In this document: positions 44,165 to 53,600 of the stretch, in pieces
Position numbering within the stretch: position 1 is the first letter of the stretch
How the letters are laid out: each line of letters opens with the position of its first letter
Assembly (NCBI RefSeq): GCF_003049685.1
Contig: NZ_PYSY02000001.1
Span: 744,001 to 808,000, forward strand
Reading direction: 5' to 3'
DNA from: Brucella pituitosa
GTDB taxonomy: Bacteria; Pseudomonadota; Alphaproteobacteria; Rhizobiales; Rhizobiaceae
DNA length: 64,000 nucleotides
Position numbers and translations under genes: made by a program
The notes under the pieces: generated by a model
The model's input: only the letters and a program-made list of their open reading frames with translations
Databases searched by the model: none
What the model was told of the DNA's origin: nothing

Positions 44165-45439
44165 ATGAAAAATATCAATGCAATCCCGCTCGAAACCAAG
44201 AGCGTGGAAACGAAGGCGCTTGGCTCGAATCTCGGCAATGACGGCGATGTGTCGGAAGCTTTCGATGAATTTATGACAGCATTCTCGGCTTTTCGCGAAG
44301 CCAACGATGAACGCCTGAAGAAGGTCGAAAAAAGTGCTGATGTCGATGTGCTTTTGCGCGATAAGGTTGATCGCATCAACCGCGCTCTTGATGAACAGAA
44401 GCAGGCCCTCGATCAATATGTGCTGAAAACTGCACGCCCGCCAATGGGCAAGAATATGCCTGTGGCCAATGTTGAACATAAACAGGCATTCGATGGGTAT
44501 GTTCGTCGCGGCGATGAACAGGCGCTGCGCGGCATTGAACTGAAAGCACATTCCTATGCTTCCGGTCCGGATGGTGGCTATCTTGTTCCTGCAGAACTCG
44601 AAACGGAAATCGGTCGCAGGCTGGCAGTACTTTCTCCGATCCGCGGCATCTCCAGCGTACGTCAGGTTTCAGGCGCCGTCCTGAAAAAGCCATTCTCGGT
44701 GAGCGGTCCTGCCACGGGCTGGGTCGGTGAAACCGATGCACGTCCACAGACTGCATCGGCAAAGCTTGCGGAACTCCAGTTCCCCACTATGGAAATCTAC
44801 GCAATGCCAGCGGCAACCTCATCGTTGCTCGATGATGCTGCAGTCAATGTGGAACAGTGGATTGCTGAGGAAGTGGAAGCAGCTTTTGCTGAACAGGAAG
44901 GCGCTGCGTTTATCACCGGTAACGGTGTGAACAAGCCGATGGGCTTCCTGAGCTACGATACTGTCGAGGATGCAAGCTGGGCATGGGGCAAGATTGGTCA
45001 CATCGCAACTGGTGTTGATGGTGCGCTACCTGCTTCTAATCCATCCGATAAGCTCATCGAACTCATCTATGCGCTGAAAGCCGGTTATCGACAGAACGCA
45101 AATTTTGTCATGAACCGCAAGACCCAGAGCGTGCTGCGCAAGCTCAAAGATGCTGACGGTAATTATCTCTGGCAGCCACCTGCAGCTGTCGGCGAGAAGG
45201 CATCACTCATGGGATTTGGTCTTGTTGAAGCTGAGCATATGCCGGACATTGGAGCCGACAGTACTCCGATTGCTTTTGGCGATTTCGAGCGTGGTTATCT
45301 GGTTGTGGATCGTATTGGTTTGCGTGTTTTGCGCGATCCATATTCCGCCAAGCCATATGTGCTGTTCTACACCACCAAGCGTGTGGGTGGTGGTGTGCAG
45401 GACTTCGATGCGATCAAGCTTCTGAAATTTGCAGCTTAA
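44165..45439 (+). CDS. GTA HK97-fold major capsid protein
   Basis: The 424-residue protein starts with a helical coiled-coil delta domain (residues about 30-105, AFREANDERLKKVEKSADVDVLLRDKVDRIN), which the protease removes; the HK97 core follows with DGGYLVPAELETEIGRRLAVLSPIRGISSVR and ends with DPYSAKPYVLFYTTKRVGGGVQDFDAIKLLKFA. It builds the GTA head (g5). A hairpin terminator follows closely. Confidence 0.96.
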   Translation: MKNINAIPLETKSVETKALGSNLGNDGDVSEAFDEFMTAFSAFREANDERLKKVEKSADVDVLLRDKVDRINRALDEQKQALDQYVLKTARPPMGKNMPVANVEHKQAFDGYVRRGDEQALRGIELKAHSYASGPDGGYLVPAELETEIGRRLAVLSPIRGISSVRQVSGAVLKKPFSVSGPATGWVGETDARPQTASAKLAELQFPTMEIYAMPAATSSLLDDAAVNVEQWIAEEVEAAFAEQEGAAFITGNGVNKPMGFLSYDTVEDASWAWGKIGHIATGVDGALPASNPSDKLIELIYALKAGYRQNANFVMNRKTQSVLRKLKDADGNYLWQPPAAVGEKASLMGFGLVEAEHMPDIGADSTPIAFGDFERGYLVVDRIGLRVLRDPYSAKPYVLFYTTKRVGGGVQDFDAIKLLKFAA

Positions 45440-45449
45440 AAACGCATAC

Positions 45450-45475
45450 GACAGCGGTTTTGCTGTCATTTTTTA
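45450..45475 (+). terminator. Intrinsic terminator after the capsid gene
   Basis: GACAGC/GCTGTC stem with a GGTTTT loop and ATTTTTTAC tail, 11 bases after the capsid stop. It would separate head-gene from tail-gene transcription or lower readthrough. Confidence 0.6.
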
Positions 45476-45599
45476 CAGTCCTTTTCGGGGAAACCCTGCC
45501 GATTTTGGCAGCTAGATTCAGTTCGCGAACACGTTGAATCTTTTTCTGGGGTGTCATGCGTAACTGTCTGATTTGAGAGTTATTTTAAGGGGAAAATAA

Positions 45600-46160
45600 A
45601 TGACAATGTTTCTTGTCACGCCACCGGCGCTCGAGCCGGTGACGGTTGCCGACGCGCGCGCATTTTTGCGAATTTCTACTGAAAGCGAAGACGACATTCT
45701 GCGGCGTCTCATCAAGACGGCCCGTGAGCTTGTTGAAGCCGAAACGGGGTTGGCACTTATCAACCAGACATGGCGTTTGCGCGTGGATCGCTGGCCGCGT
45801 TCAGGGCGTCTGGCTCTATTTAAGTATCCGGCTAAGGCGGTGACCGCTGTGGTTGCCTATCAACCGGATGGAAGTGCCATCAGCATGGAACCGGAAGAGT
45901 TTATGCTCCAGCATGGCCGACGACCTCAACGCGTTTATATGGCACAATATCCAGACGCGCAGTCTTTCTGCGGTCTAGAGGTGGATTTCATTGCCGGGTT
46001 TGGCGAGACCGGCGTTGAAGTGCCGGACGCGATCAAACAGGCGATACTCACTCTGACTGCACACCTATATGAAAACCGCGCTGGCCTCGACAGCAAGCAG
46101 GCGGAACTTCCGCCGATGGTCGGTCAGATGGTGGATAGTTGGCGACGCATATCCCTATGA
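45600..46160 (+). CDS. GTA head-tail connector (gp6/phiE125 gp8-like)
   Basis: The 186-residue protein begins VTPPALEPVTVADARAFLRIST, the standard opening of head-tail connector proteins of this type, followed by DDILRRLIKTARELVEAETGLALINQTWRL and a helical C-terminus VPDAIKQAILTLTAHLYENR. It forms the adaptor ring under the portal (g6). AAGGGG precedes the ATG. The next gene overlaps as ATGA. Confidence 0.92.
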   Translation: MTMFLVTPPALEPVTVADARAFLRISTESEDDILRRLIKTARELVEAETGLALINQTWRLRVDRWPRSGRLALFKYPAKAVTAVVAYQPDGSAISMEPEEFMLQHGRRPQRVYMAQYPDAQSFCGLEVDFIAGFGETGVEVPDAIKQAILTLTAHLYENRAGLDSKQAELPPMVGQMVDSWRRISL

Positions 46161-46495
46161 ACAATGTGCTGTTTATTGATCCAGGCCAGCTCACAGCCGA
46201 GCTGGCCTTGGAAGCCATGCATCCGATTGCAGATGGTATGGGCGGTTATCGTGAAACCTGGTCGGAAATTGCATCGGTATGGGGGCGCATCGAACCCGTA
46301 TCGAGCAACCAGAGAGATTTTGGCATCCGCCCACGCCCAGAAATAACGCATCGCATTCTGGTGCGTTATCGCGCGGACATTTCATCCGATCAGCGTTTGC
46401 GTAAGGGCGGACGCATATTTGTGCTGCGTTCAGTACATGATCCGGATGAAAGCGGACGCTACCTCATTTGTCTTGCAGTGGAGGAGGGGCGTTGA
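46157..46495 (+). CDS. GTA head-closure (stopper) protein
   Basis: A 112-residue beta-rich protein with DGMGGYRETWSEIASVWGRIEPVSSNQRDFGIRPRPEITHRILVRYR and FVLRSVHDPDESGRYLICLAVEEGR: the head-tail joining family of SPP1 gp16 / HK97 gp10 type (g7). Coupled to the connector gene. Confidence 0.9.
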   Translation: MNNVLFIDPGQLTAELALEAMHPIADGMGGYRETWSEIASVWGRIEPVSSNQRDFGIRPRPEITHRILVRYRADISSDQRLRKGGRIFVLRSVHDPDESGRYLICLAVEEGR

Positions 46496-46668
46496 ACCTC
46501 ACCATGAAGCTGACCTTCGAAGGTCTCATCCGGGCGCTGCGTTTCAGGCAGGCAGCTGTGCGGGAGGATATTGCCGTCGGGCGTTTGGACACCCGAGGTG
46601 ACAATCAGAAAACGAGCGGGGATCAAAATGAAGAATGGCGCGAGCGCATTGCAGAAAGCACTTTATGA
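46492..46668 (+). CDS. Possible small overlapping GTA gene, 58 aa
   Basis: From a TTG whose last bases overlap the stopper stop (TTGA), or from the ATG at 46504, a frame of 54-58 residues runs 41 bases into the next gene. Protein MKLTFEGLIRALRFRQAAVRED has an N-terminal helix that looks genuine, while the rest is charged and less regular. No family recognised. It may be a real coupled small gene or simply leader. Confidence 0.4.
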   Translation: MNLTMKLTFEGLIRALRFRQAAVREDIAVGRLDTRGDNQKTSGDQNEEWRERIAESTL

Positions 46669-47038
46669 GGCCTTGAAGAACGACGACGAGCTTATTGAAA
46701 CTCTTGGTGGCGAGCACGTTTATGATCACGTGCCACCTAAAACGCCTTTCCCCTATGTCACGTTGGGTGAAACACTTAGCAAGGACTGGAGTACGGCAAG
46801 TGAGCCGGGGGGCGAACATTTTCTCAATATCCAGATATGGGCGCGCGAGGCAGGACGCAAGCGTGTGCTTGATATTGCCGGGCGCATTGCCACGCGGCTC
46901 GATGAGGAGCCGCTTGAAGTGGATGGGCATAAGGTCATCAATCTCATGCTGACGGAAGTTTTGGCACGTAACACCGATGGGTTCGGCAGTTATCTCGGCA
47001 CCATGCGCTATCGCGCAGTGACTGAACCCGCTGATTAA
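46628..47038 (+). CDS. GTA tail terminator protein (DUF3168)
   Basis: The 136-residue protein belongs to DUF3168: LYEALKNDDELIETLGGEHVYDHVPPKTPFPYVTLGE at the start and ARNTDGFGSYLGTMRYRAVTEP at the end. The family closes the tail tube end (g8). GGGGATC precedes the ATG at 46628; upstream residues in the frame are not family-like. Confidence 0.93.
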   Translation: MKNGASALQKALYEALKNDDELIETLGGEHVYDHVPPKTPFPYVTLGETLSKDWSTASEPGGEHFLNIQIWAREAGRKRVLDIAGRIATRLDEEPLEVDGHKVINLMLTEVLARNTDGFGSYLGTMRYRAVTEPAD

Positions 47039-47115
47039 TTCGCATCCAGAAAAGTGTGAAGCGGCTTTCGGACAATGTGCGCTCAAAAACAAATACTTGG
47101 AGCGGACCCGTTCTA
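47036..47115. repeat. Dispersed palindromic repeat, copy 11, inside the GTA cluster
   Basis: CGCATCCAGAAAAGTGTGAA, GCGGCTTTCGG, then GTGCGCTC and AAAAACAAATACTTGG match copies 2 and 9. It lies between tail terminator and major tail genes. Confidence 0.6.
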
Positions 47116-47130
47116 ATCGTTAGTTATTAC

Positions 47131-47174
47131 GCGTTTCCAGACGCAAACCCGTTTTTCATTTTCGCTGGAAACGC
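47131..47174 (+). promoter_or_regulatory. Inverted repeat in the leader of the major tail gene
   Basis: GCGTTTCCAG and CTGGAAACGC are perfect 10-base arms spaced by 24 bases, ending 19 bases before the ATG. It could be an operator or an mRNA stem. Confidence 0.4.
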
Positions 47175-47193
47175 ACAATTCAAGGATCAATAA

Positions 47194-47607
47194 ATGGCAG
47201 CTCAACGCGGCAAGGATATCTTGCTGAAAATCGCAGCCGGTGAAAATGCGTTTGAAACTTGTGCGGGTTTGCGCACCAAACGCATCGCTTTCAATGCCGA
47301 AACAGTGGACGTAACGGACGCCGATGCAGCTGGCCGCTGGCGGCAGTTACTGGCTGGAAGCGGTGTGCAGCGCGCTTCGGTTAGTGGATCAGGTATTTTC
47401 AAGGATGCGGCATCGGATGCATTGATCCGTAGCCTCTTCTTTAATGGAGAGATCCGCAACTGGCAGGTCGTGTTGCCGGATTTCGGCACCGTTACGGGAC
47501 CGTTTCAGATTGTGGCACTTGAGTATGGCGGCAATCATGATGCTGAAGTGACTTTCGAGATCGCACTGGAATCGGCGGGGCTGATTGCATTTGGAGAGGC
47601 TCTATGA
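47194..47607 (+). CDS. GTA major tail (tube) protein, TP901-1 family
   Basis: The 137-residue protein begins MAAQRGKDILLKIA and contains FETCAGLRTKRIAFNAETVDVTDADAAGRWRQLLAGSGVQRASVSGSGIFKD, the TP901-1-like tail-tube pattern. It forms the stacked tail rings (g9). The next gene overlaps its stop (ATGA). Confidence 0.93.
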   Translation: MAAQRGKDILLKIAAGENAFETCAGLRTKRIAFNAETVDVTDADAAGRWRQLLAGSGVQRASVSGSGIFKDAASDALIRSLFFNGEIRNWQVVLPDFGTVTGPFQIVALEYGGNHDAEVTFEIALESAGLIAFGEAL

Positions 47608-47951
47608 TGGTCAACCGCCGTCGTGGTGAGGTTGCGGCAAAACTGGACGGCCGCGATTGGACACTCTGCCTTACTCTTGGCGCGCTTGCCGAGCTGGAAG
47701 TGGCATTTGAAGCAGATAATCTGTCAGACCTTATTGCACGCTTTTCGACAGGACGACTTGCCGCCCATGATATGCAGCGCATCATTTGCGCAGGCCTGCA
47801 TGGTGGCGGTCATAATGTGAGCTATGACGATGTTGCAGAAATGCGGGCTGAAGGCGGTGCAGCCGGGTTCGCATATATCGTTTCATCACTTCTGACTGCC
47901 ACATTCGGAAGCGCTGAAAAGCCGGAAAGCGATTCCACGTCAAACCCTTGA
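47604..47951 (+). CDS. GTA gp10-type tail assembly protein
   Basis: A 115-residue protein with RRRGEVAAKLDGRDWTLCLTLGALAELEVAFEADNLSDLIARFSTG, the family of GTA gp10 (Phage_TAC_11). It acts with the small following gene as a tail-assembly chaperone for the tape measure. ATG ATG at the start; both in use is possible. Coupled on both sides. Confidence 0.9.
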   Translation: MMVNRRRGEVAAKLDGRDWTLCLTLGALAELEVAFEADNLSDLIARFSTGRLAAHDMQRIICAGLHGGGHNVSYDDVAEMRAEGGAAGFAYIVSSLLTATFGSAEKPESDSTSNP

Positions 47952-48163
47952 GTGCCGCAGTTGAATCAGATCCTTCACAGAAGCCTTTTCCATGGGATGA
48001 GGTTATGCGGGCAGGATTTGGTTTGCTGCGGCTTTCCTCAAGAGATTTCTGGGCAATGACCCCACGCGAATTTGCAGCGGCCCTCGGACCCGTGTCGCGC
48101 GACAGCTATGCTCCTTCGCGTGCGACGCTTGATGCGCTCATGCACGCTTTTCCCGACAGGTAA
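47948..48163 (+). CDS. GTA small tail chaperone (Phage_TAC_6 type, g10.1)
   Basis: A 71-residue protein with PFPWDEVMRAGFGLLRLSSRDFWAMTPREFAAALG: the family of small GTA tail proteins (rcc01693 type). The only start near the family's usual opening is a TTG that overlaps the preceding stop (TTGA), so it depends on coupling. Six bases precede the tape measure start. Confidence 0.82.
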   Translation: MSAAVESDPSQKPFPWDEVMRAGFGLLRLSSRDFWAMTPREFAAALGPVSRDSYAPSRATLDALMHAFPDR

Positions 48164-48168
48164 TTTAA

Positions 48169-48717
48169 ATGACAGATGAAACCGTAACCGTTTCTGTTGA
48201 AGCGGACACGAGCGCGTTCGATCGCGCATTGACCGATCTTGAAAAGCGCTCGTCGAGCTTCGGCTCCAACCTCACGACGGCACTAAAAAGCGCTATTGTA
48301 TCCGGTAAAGGACTGGAAGATGTGCTGCGCGGCCTCGCAAGCAATCTGGCAGGCTCAGCACTATCGGCTGGTCTCCAGCCATTACAAAGTTTGGGCTCGT
48401 CGCTGATGTCGGGCATGATGACGGGTATCCGTGGCATCATGCCATTTGCCAAAGGCGGTGTGGTTTCCAGTCCGACTTACTTTGGCATGGGCAATGGTTC
48501 GCTGGGCCTAACCGGGGAAGCAGGTGCAGAAGCCATCCTACCGCTCGCGCGTGGTGCAGACGGCAGGCTTGGAGTTGCAACAGGTGGCAATGCTGGCAAA
48601 CCTGTGCAGGTCGTCTTCAATATGTCTTCACCCGATGCATCCTCTTTCCGCAAATCCGAAGCGCAGCTTTCGACCATGCTGGCAGGTGCCGTGCGCCGCG
48701 GCGCGCGGAGACTTTGA
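48169..48717 (+). CDS. GTA tail tape measure protein (short)
   Basis: A 182-residue protein with ADTSAFDRALTDLEKRSSSFGSNLTTALKSAIVSGKGLEDVLRGLASNLAGSALSAGLQPLQSLGSSL, a helical tape with hydrophobic core, then PFAKGGVVSSPTYFGMGNGSLGLTGEAGAEAILPLARGADGRLGV, the usual C-terminal GTA gp11 segment. Tape proteins set tail length; this is much shorter than in siphophages but near RcGTA g11, so a short tail is implied. Confidence 0.9.
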   Translation: MTDETVTVSVEADTSAFDRALTDLEKRSSSFGSNLTTALKSAIVSGKGLEDVLRGLASNLAGSALSAGLQPLQSLGSSLMSGMMTGIRGIMPFAKGGVVSSPTYFGMGNGSLGLTGEAGAEAILPLARGADGRLGVATGGNAGKPVQVVFNMSSPDASSFRKSEAQLSTMLAGAVRRGARRL

Positions 48718-48718
48718 G

Positions 48719-49348
48719 ATGGAAGCTTTTCACGATGTCCGTTTTCCACTCGGGGTTTCCTTCGGCGCAACCGGAGGGCCGGAATGGCGCAATGAAATCG
48801 TTACGCTCACATCCGGCATGGAAAAGCGTAACGCCCGCTGGGCACATTCCCGACGCCATTTTGATGCAGGCACGGGATTGCGTTCGCTTGACGATTTGAA
48901 AGCCGTGCTTGCCTTCTTCGAGGCCCGGCATGGTTCACTCCATAGTTTTCGTTTCCGCGACTCATTTGATTTTTCATCCGCTGCGGGCAGCGCAGCGCCG
49001 TCGCCATTCGATCAACAGATTGGAATAGGCGACGGAGCAAGCGTTAAGTTCCAGCTCATCAAACGCTACGAAGCTTATGATCGTCCGATTACACGGCCGG
49101 TTGATGAATCGGTACTGATTGGCGTCAACGGTGTGCGACTTGCAGAAGGCGAGGCGTTCACGCTCGACAGTGCCAACGGTAACGTTACTTTCATGCCTGA
49201 TTATCGGCCTGCCGTAGGCGCCGTCGTGACGGCGGGCTTTCTCTTCGATGTGCCAGTACGCTTCGATACAGACAGGCTGATGGCCAGCATTGCGTCGTTT
49301 CAGGCAGGCGAAATCCCTTCCATTCCGATTGTCGAGGTCAAGATATGA
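48719..49348 (+). CDS. GTA distal tail protein (DUF2460, g12)
   Basis: The 209-residue protein matches DUF2460: FHDVRFPLGVSFGATGGPEWRNEIVTLTSGMEKRNARWAHSRRHFDAGTGLRSLDDLKAVLAFFEARHGSLHSFRFRD and the final MASIASFQAGEIPSIPIVEVKI. It is the distal tail adaptor. The ATG begins two bases after the tape measure stop; the next gene overlaps as ATGA. Confidence 0.95.
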   Translation: MEAFHDVRFPLGVSFGATGGPEWRNEIVTLTSGMEKRNARWAHSRRHFDAGTGLRSLDDLKAVLAFFEARHGSLHSFRFRDSFDFSSAAGSAAPSPFDQQIGIGDGASVKFQLIKRYEAYDRPITRPVDESVLIGVNGVRLAEGEAFTLDSANGNVTFMPDYRPAVGAVVTAGFLFDVPVRFDTDRLMASIASFQAGEIPSIPIVEVKI

Positions 49349-50220
49349 TCCCTGTTCCGGCAGCGCTTGAATCACATTTGAAGGGTGAAGTCACAACCCA
49401 TTGCTTTGCCTGGCTTATAAGACGTTCGGATGGGGTTGTGCTTGGTTTCACAGACCATGATCGTGACTTGTTTCTGGATGGAATTGCCTGCGAGCCGCTG
49501 ACGGGTCTGAACAGCAGCGAAGCCACGACAACACTCGGGCTGTCTGTTGCGGGCGGCGAGGTCGAAGGTGCGTTGTCTTCAACACGTATCAGCGACGTCG
49601 ATATTGAGCAGGGCCGTTACGACGGAGCGGTCATCGAAAGCTATCTGGTCAATTGGACAAGCCCTGAACAGTACATGCTTCTGCGCCGCTGGACCGTTGG
49701 CACGATCAGCCGATCCGGTGGCCGATTTGTCATGGAGTTGAAAGGCGCTGCGGCTGCTTTCGATGCCGTTTGCGGCCGCCGGGTTCTGCGTCAGTGCAAT
49801 GCTGTTTTGGGCGATAAACGCTGTGGTGTGAACCAAAGCGATCCTCGGTTCGCTGCTTCTGGATCGGTAACAGTTGCTGATGGCTCGATGCTGGCGGTGG
49901 CTGGACTTGAGGGTTTTGCAAGTGGTTGGTTTGCCGAAGGGTTGCTTGTTTGGACAAGTGGGAAAAGCTCGGGAAAAGCAATTCGAGTTCTGGGACAGAA
50001 TGGTAACAGTCTGCGTTTGATTGAAGCGCCTATTCTGCCGGTGGAAACCGGCGACACGTTTCGTGTCCTTGCCGGTTGCGACAAGAGCTTTGCAACCTGC
50101 AAAACAAAATTCGCAAATGGCACCAATTTTCAAGGCTTTCCGCATCTTCCCGGCAATGACGCAGCCTTCGCCTATGTCAGCGGCGGTAATGAATATGACG
50201 GAAGTGCATTGGTGCCATGA
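49345..50220 (+). CDS. GTA baseplate hub protein (DUF2163, g13)
   Basis: A 291-residue protein of DUF2163: HCFAWLIRRSDGVVLGFTDHDRDLFLDG at the start and the Cys-rich zone RRVLRQCNAVLGDKRCGVNQ and AGCDKSFATCKTKFANGTNFQGFPHLPGND near the end. Cysteines in these motifs bind an iron-sulphur cluster in the RcGTA hub structure. Coupled to g14. Confidence 0.95.
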   Translation: MIPVPAALESHLKGEVTTHCFAWLIRRSDGVVLGFTDHDRDLFLDGIACEPLTGLNSSEATTTLGLSVAGGEVEGALSSTRISDVDIEQGRYDGAVIESYLVNWTSPEQYMLLRRWTVGTISRSGGRFVMELKGAAAAFDAVCGRRVLRQCNAVLGDKRCGVNQSDPRFAASGSVTVADGSMLAVAGLEGFASGWFAEGLLVWTSGKSSGKAIRVLGQNGNSLRLIEAPILPVETGDTFRVLAGCDKSFATCKTKFANGTNFQGFPHLPGNDAAFAYVSGGNEYDGSALVP

Positions 50221-50651
50221 TGGTTGCCGAGAGAGTTTTGGCTGAGGCCGAAAGCTGGATAGGTACGCCCTATCGCCACGGCGCATCAATGCGTGGTGTA
50301 AGCTGTGATTGTCTCGGGCTGGTACGCGGTATTTGGCGGGCGCTTTATGGCAATGAGCCAGAACATCCGGGGGCTTATGCACCTGACTGGGCGGAGGCCG
50401 CTTCCGGCGATCCGCTTATGGAAGCGGCGCAAAGGCATATGAGATCACGCATCAGCGGTAATCCTCAGCCGGGTGACTTGCTCATCTTCCGCTGGCGCGC
50501 CGATGTTGCGGCGAAGCATCTTGGCATCATGACGAGAGAGAACCGCTTTATCCATGCCTATGAAGGTCATCACGTGATGGCTTCTGCCTTGGTGCCGCAA
50601 TGGCGCAAGCGGATTGCCGGTATTTTTATCTTCCCTGACGCGAAAGTGTAA
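50217..50651 (+). CDS. GTA NlpC/P60 peptidase (g14)
   Basis: A 144-residue NlpC/P60 hydrolase: WIGTPYRHGASMRGVSCDCLGLVRGIWRALYG holds the catalytic Cys32 in D-C-L-G-L; the His is in AAKHLGIMTRENRFIHAYEG. It is mounted at the tail tip and cuts peptidoglycan on entry to the recipient. Four bases follow before the next gene. Confidence 0.95.
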   Translation: MMVAERVLAEAESWIGTPYRHGASMRGVSCDCLGLVRGIWRALYGNEPEHPGAYAPDWAEAASGDPLMEAAQRHMRSRISGNPQPGDLLIFRWRADVAAKHLGIMTRENRFIHAYEGHHVMASALVPQWRKRIAGIFIFPDAKV

Positions 50652-50654
50652 GCA

Positions 50655-53600
50655 ATGGCGACTATCGTTCTGCAAGCGGTTGGTGCTGCTGTTGGCGGCA
50701 TTTTTGGCCCTGTAGGGGCAGCGATCGGTGCTGGTCTGGGCGCTATGGGCGGCTATGCCATCGATACGGCGATCATCAATTCCACCCGCCATATGGAAGG
50801 TGCGCGCCTCAATGGTGGTCGCCTGGCAACAGCAGAAGAAGGTGCCGCACTTCCCTTTGTCTACGGCACAGCGCGGCTTTCAGGCACGTTGATCTGGGCG
50901 ACGCGGTTTGAAGAAAAGAAAACCACCGAACGCCAAGGCGGCAAAGGTGGTCCGAAAGTGACTAGTTACAGCTATTTCGGCAATGCAGCCTATGCCGTTG
51001 CTGAAGGTGAAATCGCTGGCATCCGTCGTGTCTGGGCTGATGGTCAGGAACTTGATCTCACTGACATTGACATGCGCATCTATCGCGGTACGCAGGAACA
51101 ACAGCCTGATCCCTTGATTGAGGCCAAGCAGGGAACAGGCAACGCGCCTGCCTATCGCGGCACTGCTTATGTGGTGTTTGAACGTATTCCGCTCGATGTG
51201 TATGGAAACCGTCTGCCACAATTCCAGTTCGAGGTCATGCGGCCGGTAGGCAAGGTGGCGCGCGATGTCCGTGCTGTGGCGCTCATTCCGGGCTCCACCG
51301 AGTTCGGCCTGTCGCCAAGTCCGGTCAAAGATAGGCCTTTTCCGGGTGAAAGCCGCACGATCAACCGCAATGCAAGGCGCGGGCGCAGCGATTGGACGGT
51401 CGCCATGGACGAGTTGCAGATGCTGTGCCCGAACCTACGCCATGTGGCAATTGTTCTACCATGGTTTGGTAATGATCTGAGGGCTGGTGCGTGCAGTATT
51501 CGCCCAGGTGTCACGCATCAGAGCACATTGTCCTCAAGCCAGACCTGGAAGGTTGAAAATGTCACTCGTGCTGATGCACATCTTATTTCGACCAGTGGTG
51601 ACGGTGCGGCTTATGGCGGAACCCCTTCCGATCAGAGCGTAATCGACGCTATTCGTGACGCGAAAGCGCGCGGTCTTAAGGTTACGCTTTATCCGTTCAT
51701 CATGATGGACGTGCCTGCCGACAATCGGTTGCCGTCGCCTTATGGTGGTGTTGGACAATCCGTCTATCCATGGCGCGGACGTATCACCTGCCATCCCGCA
51801 ATCGGTGTTGCTGGTTCTCCAGACAAGACAGCCGAAGCAGGAAATCAGGTCTCAGCTTTCGTCAACGGAACATGGGGTTACAGGCGTTTCTTGAATCACT
51901 GTGCAAATCTGGTGGTGCAGGCTGGCGGTGTCGATGCCTTTTTGCTTGGTTCAGAATTACGCGGCCTTACCAGCATCCGTGACAGCCGCGAAAATTTTCC
52001 TTTCGTCACGTATCTTTGCGCGCTGGCCACGGAGATGCGGGTGAAGCTGGGCAGTGCCTGCAGCATAACCTACGGTGCCGACTGGACTGAATATTTTGGA
52101 TATCAGGCACAGGATGGCAGCGGCGATCTGTTTTTCAATCTCGATCCGCTATGGTCACACTCTGCAGTGGATGCAGTAGGCATCGACAATTATATGCCGC
52201 TTGCCGATTGGCGGGATAGTGATTTCGATGGCGGGAACCCTGATCGGTTCGAAAGCCCTTATGACCTCGATGGTTTGACAGCGAGCGTAGAAACGGGGGA
52301 GGGCTTTGACTGGTATTACGCGAGCAGCGAAGACCGTGTCGCGCGTGTTCGTACACCGATTAGCGATGGGCTTGCTGGCAAACCGTGGGTCTATCGCTAC
52401 AAGGATATTCGCGCCTGGTGGAGCAATCCGCATTATAACCGCATTGATGGGACAGAGGTTGCTGCACCGACAGTTTGGGTGCCGCAATCCAAGCCAATTT
52501 GGTTTACAGAACTTGGATGCCCGGCAGTAGACAAAGGTCCGAACCAGCCCAATGTTTTTCCTGATCCCAAATCGTCGGAAAATGCGACGCCATATTTCTC
52601 GAACGGCTCACGCGCCGATATCGGTATGGACCGGTTCCTGCGCGCACATTTCAAGCACTGGCCGGGAAACAATCCGGTTTCAACTGTCTATGGCGGGTCG
52701 ATGTTGGACATGGATCGCATTTATTTGTGGTCCTGGGATACGCGACCGTTTCCGGAGTTTCCACTGAAAGGCGACGTGTGGGGCGATACGCCAAACTGGC
52801 GCCTCGGTCACTGGCTTAACGGTCGCGTCAGTGGAGTTTCGCTTGATGAACTGATTGCTGCCATACTGGCCGATTTTGAATTGCCTGAAGCGGATTGTAC
52901 TGCTGCGGATGGGCATCTCACCGGGTTTGTTATTTCGGAACCGTCAACAGCACGCGGTGTTCTGGAACCGCTGATGAATGTGTTTGGCGTGCATGGGTTT
53001 GAGCAGGCAGGCCGGTTTGTGTTTCGGAGTATCACCCGTGCAGCTCCTGCGCTCGATGTGGCGCATATGCTGGTCGAGCCACAGGATGGCGAAGCGCTGA
53101 ACTCTGTTCTCGAAGATCAGGGCGATCTGCCTTCCGTGGCCGAGCTATACTGTAATGATCCGCTGCGCGACTTTCAGGTTGTCGGCGCATCCGTGCGTCG
53201 CGATACAGGTCAGGGCACTGAAAGCCTCAGCCTATCTGGCTCGATGGAAACAGGGCAGGCAACTGCCCTTGCCGAAAGCTGGATGGCGCGCCGCTATGCT
53301 GAACGACGAACGGCAAGTTTCTCTTTGCCGTGGTCTGAGGCTGCACTTCACGTGGGCGACCGTGTCCGGCTTGAATTGCTGGGAGGCGGGCGCGACTATA
53401 TCGTATCGGCGCTGGAAGATGGCGAAGTACGGGCTGTCAAAGCCGTCGCCCTTGCACCGAATGTCGTGTTTGCAGACAAAGGTGAAACTCCAAAGTTTCC
53501 ACCGGGAAAACCGGCCTCAGATATGAAGCCGATTTTTCACCTCATAGATCTGCCGCTTTGGCCGAGTGCGGAAGCCCCCGCTGGTCAGTTCCGCGTTGCG

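Noticed and set aside
49579-50382. 267-residue frame opposite DUF2163 and NlpC/P60 genes
   Set aside because: It spans two real genes in antisense and has no protein-like features.
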